A DNA stretch of 64,000 bases from Brevibacterium aurantiacum. GTDB lineage: Bacteria > Actinomycetota > Actinomycetes > Actinomycetales > Brevibacteriaceae. Below, piece after piece: positions 37,848-48,012 of this stretch (its first letter is position 1; each line of letters opens with the position of its first letter). The stretch lies in assembly GCF_900169065.1 (NCBI RefSeq), contig NZ_FXZB01000006.1:1-64000 (forward strand), read 5' to 3'. The translations under genes were made by a program, and so were the position numbers. The notes beneath the pieces were generated by a model. The model did no database searches. It saw only the letters and a program-made list of their open reading frames with translations, and was not told where the DNA came from.

Positions 37848-38249
37848 ATGAATGCAGTACTCGTCGTCATCGTCGGACTCGCCGTATCGTTCGCACTCGC
37901 CCTCATCGTCGTGCTCCTTGTCGCACTGCCGGGGCTGAGGGCCGAAGGTCGCCTGAAGTACTCCTCCGATGTGCAGCGGTTTCGACTGCCGGGACAATGG
38001 ACCGGTTACGACGACGAGGTCCACGAATTCTTCGGACATGATGACGGCACCTCCCATCTCGCGACTCGGGAACAGGCCGCCGTCACCGCGATCCGGGACC
38101 ATTCCTACGTGCTCAGGCCGCAGCCGCGCCGGCACGCAGCGCCGTCTCTGCTGACCGTGAGACCGCGCACCCGCCATTGGAAGATCCCGGAATCCGGGAC
38201 CGGATGGAGAACCACAGCCGGTCTGCTCTTCGGCAGCCGAGGTTCCTGA
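37848..38249 (+). CDS. Small single-TM hypothetical protein between smc and ftsY
   Basis: The 133-aa protein has one N-terminal hydrophobic segment (residues 3-28), then a short basic linker and a hydrophilic region with RFRLPGQWTGYDDEVHEFFGHDD. The C-terminus is Arg/Pro-rich. I do not recognise a family. GAGAGC just before ATG is a weak ribosome site. A hairpin follows it before ftsY, so it may be a single-gene transcript. Confidence 0.6.
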   Translation: MNAVLVVIVGLAVSFALALIVVLLVALPGLRAEGRLKYSSDVQRFRLPGQWTGYDDEVHEFFGHDDGTSHLATREQAAVTAIRDHSYVLRPQPRRHAAPSLLTVRPRTRHWKIPESGTGWRTTAGLLFGSRGS

Positions 38250-38273
38250 CCGGACAACACGACATCATCACAC

Positions 38274-38295
38274 GCGCCCCGAGACAACGGGGCGC
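38274..38295 (+). terminator. Hairpin after small membrane protein gene
   Basis: An 8-bp GC stem (GCGCCCCG / CGGGGCGC) with a 6-nt loop lies 25 nt past the gene. There is no T-tract, so termination is tentative. Confidence 0.45.
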
Positions 38296-38429
38296 TGGGT
38301 GCGGGCCACCGGAACGCGACAACGGTCTCGGGCTGATGCGCGCAACGGAACCAGGACTGCACCCTTGACCGGCGGTCGCCACGTGAGAACGTGGGGCCTG
38401 CAAAGGTACTCAAAGGAGGACGTACGTCA

Positions 38430-39572
38430 ATGGATCAGCCGATCGTATTGCTCATCGTCGCAGCCATCGTCTTCATGCTGGTCGTCGGGCTGGGCTTCAC
38501 CCTGCGCGTCAACGCCAAGCGGAAGGGACTGCGCGACCGGCGCAGCATCGACGCCGATGTCACCGGCGAACTCAAGATCGACGACATCTCCGAGGCGGTC
38601 GCCAAGGAGAAGGAGGCGACTCGCGGCTCCGAGGTTCCCACCGAACCAGCGAACCGACTCGTTCGCCTCCGCGAACGCCTGGCGAAGTCCAACTCCGGCC
38701 TGGGCCGCGGACTGCTCAGTCTGCTCTCGCGTGACAACCTCGACGAATCGACGTGGGAGGAAATCGAAGACACGCTCATCCTCGCCGACGTCGGAGTCGA
38801 TCCGACCACCGAACTCGTCGACCGGCTGCGCGAACGCGTCAAGGTCCTCGGCACCCGCGAACCCGAAGAGGTCAGAGGGCTGCTGCGCGAGGAGCTCATC
38901 AAGCTGGTCGACCCCACCATGGACCGCGAGCTCGCGGTCTCAGGCACCGGCGACGACCCAGCAGTGATGCTCGTGGTCGGCGTCAACGGCGCCGGCAAGA
39001 CCACAACCGTGGGCAAGATCGCCCGCGTGCTCGTCGCCGAAGACCAGACCGTGCTCCTGGGCGCAGCCGATACGTTCCGCGCCGCGGCTGCAGAGCAGCT
39101 GTCGACCTGGGGCGGACGCGTCGGAGTCGAAACCGTCCGCGGTGAGGAGGGCGCAGACCCCGCCTCCGTGGCCTACTCCGCCGTCGAACGCGGCAAGTCG
39201 GAGAACACCGACGTCGTGCTCATCGACACGGCCGGACGCCTGCAGAACAAGATCGGCCTGATGGACGAACTCGGCAAGGTCAAACGTGTCGCGACTCGTC
39301 CCCTGGGTGAGGGGCACGAAATCGACGAGGTGCTCCTCGTCCTCGATGCCACGACCGGTCAGAACGGAATGCAGCAGGCGAAGGTCTTCGCCGAGGCGGT
39401 CAACATCACCGGCATCGTGCTTACGAAGCTCGACGGCACGGCCAAGGGCGGAATCGTCGTGGCCGTTCAGCGTGAGCTCGGAGTTCCCGTCAAGCTCATC
39501 GGCCTCGGTGAGGGCGCCGATGATCTGGCACCATTCACCGCTGAGGGCTTCGTCGACGCACTCCTCGACTGA
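38430..39572 (+). CDS. ftsY: Signal recognition particle receptor FtsY
   Basis: The 380-aa SRP receptor delivers ribosome-nascent chains to the membrane. It has an N-terminal TM segment (about 5-25) of the kind seen in actinobacterial FtsY, an acidic linker, then the NG GTPase domain: GVNGAGKTTTVGKIA (G1, about 184), DTAGRLQNK (G3), TKLDGTAKGG (G4) and GLGEGADDLAPF. AAAGGAGG precedes the ATG at a 10-nt spacing; no alternative in-frame start is nearer. ffh, its partner, is 1.7 kb downstream. Confidence 0.96.
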   Translation: MDQPIVLLIVAAIVFMLVVGLGFTLRVNAKRKGLRDRRSIDADVTGELKIDDISEAVAKEKEATRGSEVPTEPANRLVRLRERLAKSNSGLGRGLLSLLSRDNLDESTWEEIEDTLILADVGVDPTTELVDRLRERVKVLGTREPEEVRGLLREELIKLVDPTMDRELAVSGTGDDPAVMLVVGVNGAGKTTTVGKIARVLVAEDQTVLLGAADTFRAAAAEQLSTWGGRVGVETVRGEEGADPASVAYSAVERGKSENTDVVLIDTAGRLQNKIGLMDELGKVKRVATRPLGEGHEIDEVLLVLDATTGQNGMQQAKVFAEAVNITGIVLTKLDGTAKGGIVVAVQRELGVPVKLIGLGEGADDLAPFTAEGFVDALLD

Positions 39573-39681
39573 CTCCGCTTCGTCGCAGAGACTCCGTCGT
39601 CGCGGTGACTCAATCGGCACTGCGCAGGCTCCATCATCTCCGCAGGCGAATGCGGCAATATCCCCCTGTGAGAGCGTCCGT

Positions 39682-39697
39682 GTAACATGTTGGAAAC
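39682..39697 (+). promoter_or_regulatory. GlnR-type box upstream of amt
   Basis: GTAAC-ATGTTG-GAAAC matches exactly the actinobacterial GlnR operator pattern gTnAc-n6-GaAAc. It lies 88 nt before amt, a typical place for nitrogen-dependent activation. Confidence 0.7.
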
Positions 39698-39784
39698 ATG
39701 ATCGACTCTCAGGTGTGACATCCGTCATGGACACTGTCACTGTTCGGTTCTAATCGGAGCCGACAGAGACACGAAAGAGACGAC

Positions 39785-41005
<1,221 letters not shown>

Positions 41006-41083
41006 GCCCCGAAATCTCCCGCCAGGGGGTCGGTCGGTCTCGCCGGCCGCCTCGGTGAGGGGGAGTGCGTGAGCGTACTCACC

Positions 41084-41127
41084 GATCGCCTCGGTGGGGT
41101 GGAAGCAGCCACCCCACCGAGGCGATC
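41084..41127 (+). terminator. Terminator of amt
   Basis: A perfect 19-bp stem (GATCGCCTCGGTGGGGTGG and complement) with loop AAGCAG, about 80 nt past amt. Confidence 0.9.
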
Positions 41128-41261
41128 AGTCATCTCAGCGCAGTCGACAGGTTCTGGGGTGAGGCGGTTGTGGGCGCTTTCCCAGCATTCTCGGTTTCAG
41201 TCGGACACTACTGAGTTGTTAGGCTAGGGAGTCGACCAATTATCGTGAAGAAGGCTTGTAC

Positions 41262-42869
41262 GTGTTCAATTCTCTCTCCGACAGGCTCACCGCGACGTTC
41301 AAGAACTTGCGCGGCAAGGGCCGGCTGTCCGAAGCCGATGTGGATGGCACCATCCGCGAGATCCGCCGCGCCCTGCTGGACGCCGACGTCGCACTGCCGG
41401 TCGTTCGTGCATTCACCGGACGCATCCGCGAGCGGGCCCTGTCCGAAGAGGTCTCGGGTGCACTGAACCCGGGCCAACAGGTCGTCAAGGTCGTCAACGA
41501 TGAGCTGGTCGGCATCCTCGGCGGGGAGACCCGTCGCCTCAACTATGCGAAACGACCACCCACGGTCATCATGCTCGCCGGTCTTCAGGGTGCGGGTAAG
41601 ACCACCTTGGCCGGCAAGCTCGCCTATTGGCTGAAGTCCGAAGGCCACCGTCCGATGCTCGTCGCAGCCGACCTGCAGCGTCCCAACGCGGTCAATCAGC
41701 TCGAGATCGTCGGTGAACGTGCGGGCGCCTTCGTCTATGCACCAGAACCCGGCAACGGCGTCGGCAACCCGGTGCAGGTGGCCACGGATTCGCTCGAGGT
41801 CGCCAAGGCCAAGCTCCACGACGTCGTCATCGTCGACACCGCCGGTCGACTCGGCATCGACGAAGAGCTCATGCAGCAGGCTGCGGACATCCGTTCCGCG
41901 GTCAACCCAGATGAGGTCCTCTTCGTCATCGACGCGATGATCGGTCAGGATGCGGTGAAGACTGCTGAGGCCTTCCTCGAAGGAGTCGACTTCACCGGTG
42001 TCGTGCTCTCGAAGCTCGATGGTGACTCACGTGGCGGTGCCGCGCTGTCCGTCGCCGAGGTGACCGGGAAGCCGATCATGTTCGCATCGACTGGTGAGTC
42101 GATGAAGGAGTTCGGGCAGTTCCATCCCGACCGGATGGCTGACCGGATCCTCGATATGGGCGACATCATGACCCTCATCGAGCAGGCCGAGAAGAACTTC
42201 GATGAGAAGGAGACCGCGAAGCTCCAGAAGAAGGTCGAGGCCGGTGAGGACTTCGACCTCAATGACTTCCTGACTCAGATGTCGGGCCTGAAGAAGATGG
42301 GCTCGATGAAGAAGATGCTGGGCATGATGCCCGGCATGAGCCAGTACAAAGACCAGCTGGAGAACTTCGACGAGCGCGAAGTCGACCGGGTCGAGGCCAT
42401 CGTCCGGTCGATGACTCCGGCAGAGCGCACCAACCCGAAGATCCTCAACGGCTCGCGCCGTGCACGCATCGCCAAGGGCGCCGGCACGACGGTGACCGCG
42501 GTCAACCAGCTCATGGAGCGATTCACTCAGGCGCAGAAGATGATGCGCGGAATGACCCGTGGCGGCGGTATGCCGGGCGGAGGCGGCATGCCGGGCATGG
42601 GCGGTATGCCCGGCATGGGCTCAATGCCCGGTGGCGGAGCCAACCGCAAGAAGAAGGCCGTGGGCAAGAAGAAGGGCCGCAAGGGCGGTCAGTCGGGCAA
42701 CCCGGCCAAGCGGGCACAGCAGGCTCAGGCGCTTGAAGATAAGAAGGCCGGTAAGACGAAGGATCCGGTCGGTTCGGCCTTCGGGGGAGTCGATCTCGAC
42801 GGTGACGAAGAGTTCGATATGAAGAACCTGCCCAAGGGCTTCGGCGGAATGTTCCCAGGTGGAAAGTAA
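41262..42869 (+). CDS. ffh: Signal recognition particle protein Ffh
   Basis: The 535-aa SRP GTPase binds signal peptides and 4.5S RNA. The N domain begins FNSLSDRLTATFKNLRGKG. LAGLQGAGKTTLAGKLA near 104-120 is G1; DTAGRLGIDEELM is G3; SKLDGDSRGGAAL is G4. The C-terminal M domain is Met/Gly-rich with MGGMPGMG-type repeats and ends GFGGMFPGGK. GTG at 41262 is preferred over TTG at 41256, with AAGAAGG 7 nt upstream. It begins a new transcription unit after the amt terminator. Confidence 0.96.
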   Translation: MFNSLSDRLTATFKNLRGKGRLSEADVDGTIREIRRALLDADVALPVVRAFTGRIRERALSEEVSGALNPGQQVVKVVNDELVGILGGETRRLNYAKRPPTVIMLAGLQGAGKTTLAGKLAYWLKSEGHRPMLVAADLQRPNAVNQLEIVGERAGAFVYAPEPGNGVGNPVQVATDSLEVAKAKLHDVVIVDTAGRLGIDEELMQQAADIRSAVNPDEVLFVIDAMIGQDAVKTAEAFLEGVDFTGVVLSKLDGDSRGGAALSVAEVTGKPIMFASTGESMKEFGQFHPDRMADRILDMGDIMTLIEQAEKNFDEKETAKLQKKVEAGEDFDLNDFLTQMSGLKKMGSMKKMLGMMPGMSQYKDQLENFDEREVDRVEAIVRSMTPAERTNPKILNGSRRARIAKGAGTTVTAVNQLMERFTQAQKMMRGMTRGGGMPGGGGMPGMGGMPGMGSMPGGGANRKKKAVGKKKGRKGGQSGNPAKRAQQAQALEDKKAGKTKDPVGSAFGGVDLDGDEEFDMKNLPKGFGGMFPGGK

Positions 42870-43029
42870 TAGGGCTTTCTGGCACAATTGACTCTTGTAC
42901 TTTTGCTACCGGTGCGGGCCCTCTCTTCCGCCCCGGAGTGATAGTCCAGGTCACAGATTCCGGCAGATCAACCCCACGATTCTTCTGGGACCTCTGTGCA
43001 ACTTAAAGACAAAAGGAGACACCACTAAA

Positions 43030-43467
43030 GTGGCAGTCAAAATTCGTTTGACCCGCATGGGCAAGATCCGTGCACCGTTCTACCGCGTCGTTGTCGCTGA
43101 TTCGCGTACACGTCGTGATGGTAAGGCCATCGAGCAGATCGGCATCTACCACCCGACACGCAACCCTTCGGTCATTGAGATCGATTCGGAGCGTGCACAG
43201 CACTGGCTCTCCGTCGGCGCTCAGCCGACCGATCAGGTTCGCACCCTGCTCAAGCTCACCGGTGACTGGCAGAAGCACACCGGCGTCGGCGAAGCAGTGA
43301 ACACTGTGAAGCCGCAGCCGGAGAAGGAAGCCTACGTGGCTCCCACCGCTGGCTCCGTCATCAAGGAAGCTATCACCCCTAAGGGTTCGGACAAGGCCGC
43401 GGAAGCACCTGCTGAGTCTGCTGAAGAAGCTGCACCTGCTGCTTCCGAAGAGAGCGCTGAAGCCTGA
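43030..43467 (+). CDS. rpsP: 30S ribosomal protein S16 with acidic tail
   Basis: The 145-aa protein begins [19 protein letters not shown], the S16 signature. The core ends near residue 85; an Ala/Glu-rich tail of ~50 residues ([15 protein letters not shown]) follows, as in several actinobacteria. The GTG start follows AGGAG by 11 nt. A 160-nt leader separates it from ffh. khpA starts 1 nt after it. Confidence 0.96.
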   Translation: MAVKIRLTRMGKIRAPFYRVVVADSRTRRDGKAIEQIGIYHPTRNPSVIEIDSERAQHWLSVGAQPTDQVRTLLKLTGDWQKHTGVGEAVNTVKPQPEKEAYVAPTAGSVIKEAITPKGSDKAAEAPAESAEEAAPAASEESAEA

Positions 43468-43468
43468 C

Positions 43469-43699
43469 ATGTTGGCTGATTCGCTCGAACACCTGGTCCG
43501 CGGCATCGTCGATCATCCAGACGATGTTGCAGTTCGATCCCGCTCGTCACAGCGCGGGACCACGCTTGAGGTCCGGGTTCACCCCGAAGACCTCGGTCGT
43601 GTCATCGGTCGCGCGGGGAGAACCGCAAAGGCTCTGCGCACCGTGATCAACTCTCTTGCCGGCCGTGAGTCGGTGCGAGTGGACCTCATCGAGGCGTAA
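43469..43699 (+). CDS. khpA: KH-domain RNA-binding protein KhpA
   Basis: The 76-aa single KH domain carries the GXXG-like loop in VIGRAGRTAKALRTV (residues ~45-59). It is the usual companion between rpsP and rimM and binds RNA, in some species with KhpB. The gap to rpsP is 1 nt, so they are one operon, ended by a strong terminator 10 nt downstream. Confidence 0.93.
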   Translation: MLADSLEHLVRGIVDHPDDVAVRSRSSQRGTTLEVRVHPEDLGRVIGRAGRTAKALRTVINSLAGRESVRVDLIEA

Positions 43700-43709
43700 C
43701 ACCTTCATC

Positions 43710-43751
43710 AGGAAAGGGGACACGGCGAATCATCGCCGTGTCCCCTTTCCT
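43710..43751 (+). terminator. Terminator of rpsP-khpA
   Basis: A perfect 18-bp stem (AGGAAAGGGGACACGGCG and complement) with 6-nt loop AATCAT, followed by GTATT. Confidence 0.92.
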
Positions 43752-43834
43752 GTATTCACTGGCGTGCTGGCGTATTCGCCGGCTTGCAGGTGAGCGTTGC
43801 TGTGGCCACTGCCGCGAGCGACGGATCAGCGGAC

Positions 43835-43840
43835 TAAACT
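43835..43840 (+). promoter_or_regulatory. Candidate -10 element of rimM-trmD unit
   Basis: TAAACT fits the -10 consensus and lies 94 nt before rimM and 11 nt before a GTG that could start a leaderless short frame. No good -35 is visible. Confidence 0.45.
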
Positions 43841-43851
43841 GTGTGACTGAA

Positions 43852-43983
43852 GTGAATGCGCGCCCGCATCTGGAGGGGCACCTGCGTCTTCACGAACACG
43901 AACTTGAGCACTTCCACGAACACGAGGAGCAGCATGGACACGGTGATCGCCCGGTTGGGCAAGCCGCACGGCATCAAAGGTGA
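43852..43983 (+). CDS. Possible histidine-rich upstream frame overlapping rimM
   Basis: A 43-codon frame from GTG at 43852 (or 43843) encodes a central stretch HLRLHEHELEHFHEH with about ten His within 25 residues. It ends at TGA inside rimM codons, in a different frame. The GTG lies close behind a -10 element, so leaderless translation is possible. No family is recognised. The DNA has an exact repeat CACGAACACGA in this stretch, so the His-richness could be a by-product of the repeat. Confidence 0.25.
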   Translation: MNARPHLEGHLRLHEHELEHFHEHEEQHGHGDRPVGQAARHQR

Positions 43984-44434
43984 GTTCACCGTCGAGGTGC
44001 GCACGGACCGACCCGACGAACGACTCGTTCCCGGACAGACCTATTCCACTGACCCCGACATCGGTGAGCTGACGCTGAGGACCGCGAGGTGGCACCGGGA
44101 CCGTCTGCTGCTGACCTTCGACGAGGTCCCCGATCGCAACCGGGCAGAGGAGATCCGCAATACCCTGATCCTCAGCGACCAGGAGGACGACGAGGTCGAA
44201 GACGATGCTTGGTATCTTGAGGACCTCATCGGACTCCGAGTCTTCGACGGTGAGACGCAGGTCGGAGAGATCGTCGATGTCACCAACGGCACCGCCCAGG
44301 ACCTGCTCCATATGAAGCACGTCGATGGACATCAGGCACTCATTCCCTTCGTCACGGAGATCGTGCCCGAGGTTGATGTTGAGGCCGGGTGGGTCAAGGT
44401 CACACCTCCGGCCGGTCTCTTCGACGCTTCGTGA
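43934..44434 (+). CDS. rimM: 16S rRNA processing protein RimM
   Basis: The 166-aa 30S assembly factor binds S19. [18 protein letters not shown] at the N-terminus is the RimM signature; [16 protein letters not shown] opens the PRC-barrel domain near 90. I chose ATG at 43934 with GGAG 4 nt upstream; a longer frame from 43856 would add a Thr/Asn-rich leader unlike the family. trmD overlaps or follows immediately. Confidence 0.93.
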   Translation: MDTVIARLGKPHGIKGEFTVEVRTDRPDERLVPGQTYSTDPDIGELTLRTARWHRDRLLLTFDEVPDRNRAEEIRNTLILSDQEDDEVEDDAWYLEDLIGLRVFDGETQVGEIVDVTNGTAQDLLHMKHVDGHQALIPFVTEIVPEVDVEAGWVKVTPPAGLFDAS

Positions 44435-44442
44435 GTACCGGC

Positions 44443-45225
44443 ATGAAGATCGACGTCGTCTCCATCTTCCCGGAGTATCTCGCTGGGCTTCAGCTCTCTC
44501 TCATCGGCAAGGCCGTCGACCAGGGGCTGCTCGATTTGACAGTGCATGACCTGCGCGACTTCACGTTCGACCGGCACAACACCGTCGATGACTCACCCTA
44601 TGGTGGGGGTGCGGGCATGGTGATGAAGGCCGAGCCTTGGGCGCTGGCCCTCGAGAACATCCTCGACGAGCCGAAGGCTGCGGGGGCGGGCACGCCGCAG
44701 AAGTCGATCCTCATTGTCCCCAGCCCTGCCGGCCCGGTCTTCAATCAGCGCATCGCCGAGGAGCTGTCCGAGGCCGAACACCTCGTGTTCGCGTGCGGAC
44801 GCTACGAGGGCATCGACCAGCGGGTCATCGACTGGTCGGCCGAGCATTTCGATCTGCGCCCCATGAGCATCGGAGACTATGTGCTCAACGGGGGAGAGGT
44901 CGCCTCGATGGTGATGATCGAAGCCGTCAGCCGTCTCGTTCCTGGAGTCATCGGCAACCCGGAATCGCTGACTGAGGAAAGCCACGAGGACGGACTCCTC
45001 GAATACCCCATCTACACGAAGCCCGCCAGTTGGAGGGGCCGGGACGTTCCGGACATCCTGCTCAGCGGAAATCACGGTGCGATCGCACGCTGGAGAAGAG
45101 ACCGCAGACTCGAACTCACGGCCGAGGTCAGGCCCGATCTGCTCGCCGAACTCCAGGATCTGGACAAGCACGACCGTGCCGTTGTGGAACGGTTTGAGTC
45201 CGGAGACGAATCCATGACAGAATAG
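44443..45225 (+). CDS. trmD: tRNA (guanine37-N1)-methyltransferase
   Basis: The 260-aa SPOUT methyltransferase modifies G37 and prevents frameshifting. [13 protein letters not shown] begins the protein; [24 protein letters not shown] and [11 protein letters not shown] are the knot and SAM-binding motifs. A GTG at 44431, overlapping the rimM stop as GTGA, would add four residues and is an alternative start. The rplS leader begins straight after its stop. Confidence 0.95.
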   Translation: MKIDVVSIFPEYLAGLQLSLIGKAVDQGLLDLTVHDLRDFTFDRHNTVDDSPYGGGAGMVMKAEPWALALENILDEPKAAGAGTPQKSILIVPSPAGPVFNQRIAEELSEAEHLVFACGRYEGIDQRVIDWSAEHFDLRPMSIGDYVLNGGEVASMVMIEAVSRLVPGVIGNPESLTEESHEDGLLEYPIYTKPASWRGRDVPDILLSGNHGAIARWRRDRRLELTAEVRPDLLAELQDLDKHDRAVVERFESGDESMTE

Positions 45226-45248
45226 ATCGTCGCGTTTGTTGGCATTCA

Positions 45249-45381
45249 CCTGCTTCAGGGGGATGGATGCCCACAGCGATTCTGCGGTGTTGATATCGCA
45301 GAATTCCGGGGAGCAATCCCGACAGACGATCCAATCACCGGTACAACCGGTCCGATATGCGTGTTCTCGACCTGAAGCAGG
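45249..45381 (+). promoter_or_regulatory. Structured RNA leader of rplS
   Basis: The ends of this region are exact complements: CCTGCTTCAGG (45249-45259) and CCTGAAGCAGG (45371-45381), closing an 11-bp helix. Inside lie an 8-bp hairpin ATTCTGCG/CGCAGAAT (45279-45286/45297-45304), a small CGGG/CCCG hairpin (45307-45321) and ACCGGT-ACA-ACCGGT (45337-45351). Each P1 strand can also fold on itself (CCTG/CAGG), so two exclusive states are possible. It ends 9 nt before the rplS ribosome site, fitting L19 autoregulation or another cis switch. Confidence 0.6.
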
Positions 45382-45400
45382 GGACACATGGAGAAACACA

Positions 45401-45742
<342 letters not shown>

Positions 45743-45745
45743 TTA

Positions 45746-46399
45746 TTGCCTGGCACTGTGGGCAATGATCGCGCTGTGCCGAAGCAACAAGAAAACGCGA
45801 CCTTCGGGTCGCGTTTTCTGTATTCTGGCCGCTTCTGGAAGCTCATCGCCGTCATCGCGATCCTCATCATCGTCATCGGCGGATCCGTTCGCGGGTTCAT
45901 CGTCCAACGGTTCACGATTCCCAGTGCATCGATGGAGCCGACCCTGGATGTCGGCGACGATATCAGCGTCTGGCGCCCCGACGCTCTGAGCTCTGACATC
46001 GAACGCGGCGACATCGTCGTCTTCGACGGACGAGGCTCCTTCGTCGACGATGCCCTTCCGACCCCCATCCAGAAGGTGGGGTCATGGGTGGGGCTGGGAA
46101 GCAAAGACGTCTACTACGTCAAACGCGTCATCGCCGTCGGCGGCGACACACTCCAATGCTGTGATGCCCATGGTCGACTGCTCTTCAACGACGAACCACT
46201 GAAAGAGGACTACGCCCCTCTGCCAGCTTCGAAGACGGAGTTCTCGATCGAGGTCCCCGCCGACACCATGTGGGTGATGGGCGACAACCGGAACGACTCG
46301 GCAGACTCCCGAGCGCTGTTGGGCAGACCCGGAGGCGGTTTCATTCCCCTTGATCGGGTCATCGGCCCCGTCATCGGACACGGCTCCTCGGTCGACTGA
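45746..46399 (+). CDS. lepB: Type I signal peptidase (first copy)
   Basis: The 217-aa membrane protease cleaves signal peptides outside the membrane. One N-terminal TM (about 32-52) leads to SASMEPTL with the catalytic Ser, and YYVKRVIAVGGD with the catalytic Lys; MGDNRNDSADSR is box E. The only starts before the TM are TTG 45746 (3 nt after rplS) and GTG 45776, both upstream of a perfect terminator hairpin at 45791-45818 that forms codons 16-25. Expression past that hairpin probably depends on translation. Confidence 0.9.
   Translation: MPGTVGNDRAVPKQQENATFGSRFLYSGRFWKLIAVIAILIIVIGGSVRGFIVQRFTIPSASMEPTLDVGDDISVWRPDALSSDIERGDIVVFDGRGSFVDDALPTPIQKVGSWVGLGSKDVYYVKRVIAVGGDTLQCCDAHGRLLFNDEPLKEDYAPLPASKTEFSIEVPADTMWVMGDNRNDSADSRALLGRPGGGFIPLDRVIGPVIGHGSSVD
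45791..45818 (+). terminator. Intrinsic-terminator hairpin inside lepB 5' codons
   Basis: GAAAACGCGACC-TTCG-GGTCGCGTTTTC is a perfect 12-bp stem with a stable TTCG tetraloop and an A-tract/T-tract pair. It lies 48 nt past the rplS stop, so it fits the rplS terminator, yet it is also lepB coding sequence. Confidence 0.8.
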
Positions 46400-46522
46400 G
46401 AAGGCGATCTCACCCGGCTGCCCGAACTCGTCTCTGACCCATCTTCCGACAGGACCCAGTCTGAAAACTGAACGGTTCTCAGAGATGATCGCAGCCTGAC
46501 AGGTGACGCGACGAGGTGCTGG

Positions 46523-46528
46523 TACGCT
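46523..46528 (+). promoter_or_regulatory. Possible -10 element of second lepB
   Basis: TACGCT lies 49 nt before the second lepB start in the 177-nt gap between the two peptidase genes; no good -35 is visible at 17 nt. The gap holds no other recognisable element. Confidence 0.3.
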
Positions 46529-46576
46529 CATTTCAGTCCCTCTGCGGAACCTGTGGTCCGATGCGAAAGCGAACGA

Positions 46577-47281
46577 ATGTCAACCGAATCAGAAGCTTCC
46601 CCACCTTCAGCCTCGAAGAAACTCCTCCGGGGCCTGCTCGAGACCGCAGCGATCATCCTCGTCGCCATCCTCATCTCCACCGCACTCAAGACCTGGGTCG
46701 TCCGCTCGTTCTACATTCCGTCGGGATCGATGATGGAAACTCTGCAGATCGACGACAGGGTCCTTGTCGATCAGTTGGCACCCCGCTTCGGACCGGCCAG
46801 CCGCGGTGACATCATCGTCTTCGATGATCCCGACCATTGGCTGAGCCCCCAGGAAGTCTCGGAATATGAGCCCAACCCGATCCTCGAATTCGTCGGATTG
46901 GCTCCGGCAGACGGGGGTCAGCAGCTGATCAAACGGGTGATCGGCGTCGGCGGCGACACCGTCGAATGCTGCGACGCGCAGGGACGCATCCTCGTCAACG
47001 GCGAACCCATCGATGAGACCTACCTGGAAGATGACACCGCCCCCTCGGAGGTGGAGTTCAAGGTCACCGTCCCCGACGGCCACTACTGGGTCATGGGCGA
47101 CAACCGCAGCAACTCCGCCGATTCCAGGTACCACGTCGACACACAGCCCTATGTGCCCGAAGACAATGTGGTGGGCACCGTCTTCCTCATCAACTGGCCC
47201 TTCAAGCACTTCAGCTGGATGTCGACGCCGAAGGCGGTCTTCGCCGATGTCCCCGACTCCGAAGGAATCACCGGCAACTGA
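46577..47281 (+). CDS. lepB: Type I signal peptidase (second copy)
   Basis: The 234-aa paralogue has one N-terminal TM (about 24-46), SGSMMETL with catalytic Ser, QLIKRVIGVGGD with catalytic Lys, and MGDNRSNSADSR. Both copies share a CCDA(Q/H)GR pair of cysteines after the Lys box. I chose ATG at 46577 for a normal N-terminus. rnhB begins inside its stop codon. Tandem peptidases may split secretory substrates, an inference. Confidence 0.92.
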   Translation: MSTESEASPPSASKKLLRGLLETAAIILVAILISTALKTWVVRSFYIPSGSMMETLQIDDRVLVDQLAPRFGPASRGDIIVFDDPDHWLSPQEVSEYEPNPILEFVGLAPADGGQQLIKRVIGVGGDTVECCDAQGRILVNGEPIDETYLEDDTAPSEVEFKVTVPDGHYWVMGDNRSNSADSRYHVDTQPYVPEDNVVGTVFLINWPFKHFSWMSTPKAVFADVPDSEGITGN

Positions 47282-48012
47282 TGGCGCAGACAGGATTGTA
47301 CGACCTCAGCTATGAGAGCGCACTGTTGGCAGAAGGCTATGAATTCGTCATCGGCGTCGACGAGGTCGGTCGGGGAGCATTGGCAGGACCGGTCAGCGTC
47401 GGGGTCGCCCTCTTCGACCTCAGAGAGGTAACCGCCGCCGAGGTGCCCGCTGGCATCCATGATTCCAAGCAGCTTAGTGCGCTGTCCCGTCAAACCGCGA
47501 CTGATCGCGTCAATGGCTGGGCCAGGGCTACCTCCGTGGGTTCGACGACTCCGAACGAACTCGACGAACTCGGGATGACCATGGCCTTGAACCTGGCCGG
47601 TCGGAGGGCCCTGTCTGAGATGCTGCTGGAGTGTGTCGGATCGACCGACTTTCCGCCGTCGACGATGATCCTCCTCGACGGCAAGCATGACTGGCTTTCG
47701 GCGCCACTCACGCTCGATTGTCTGGGGATATTCGGCGACGCCGCCGACCTGCAGCTGCCTCAGGTGCGAACCGTGATCAAGGGCGACGGAAGTGTTCCGG
47801 TGATTGCCGCAGCAAGTATTGTGGCAAAAGTGCAGCGAGACGAGGAGATGATCGCACTCGCGAAGGCAAACCCCCAGTATGGTTGGCAGTCGAATGTGGG
47901 GTACGGAACCATGAAGCACCGTCGGGGCATCGCCGACTTCGGTCCCAGCATTCACCACCGGAGAAGCTTCCGCCTGCAAACGGCACACGATGCGAAGGAG
48001 GGATCGTCATGA
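47281..48012 (+). CDS. rnhB: Ribonuclease HII
   Basis: The 243-aa enzyme cleaves RNA in RNA-DNA hybrids. GVDEVGRGALAGPV near residues 25-38 carries Asp and Glu of the DEDD site; HDSKQLS (IHDSKQLSALSRQ) and ILLDGKHDW give further acidic residues. The ATG overlaps the lepB stop by 1 nt, and the gene overlaps the next by 4 nt. Confidence 0.95.
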   Translation: MAQTGLYDLSYESALLAEGYEFVIGVDEVGRGALAGPVSVGVALFDLREVTAAEVPAGIHDSKQLSALSRQTATDRVNGWARATSVGSTTPNELDELGMTMALNLAGRRALSEMLLECVGSTDFPPSTMILLDGKHDWLSAPLTLDCLGIFGDAADLQLPQVRTVIKGDGSVPVIAAASIVAKVQRDEEMIALAKANPQYGWQSNVGYGTMKHRRGIADFGPSIHHRRSFRLQTAHDAKEGSS

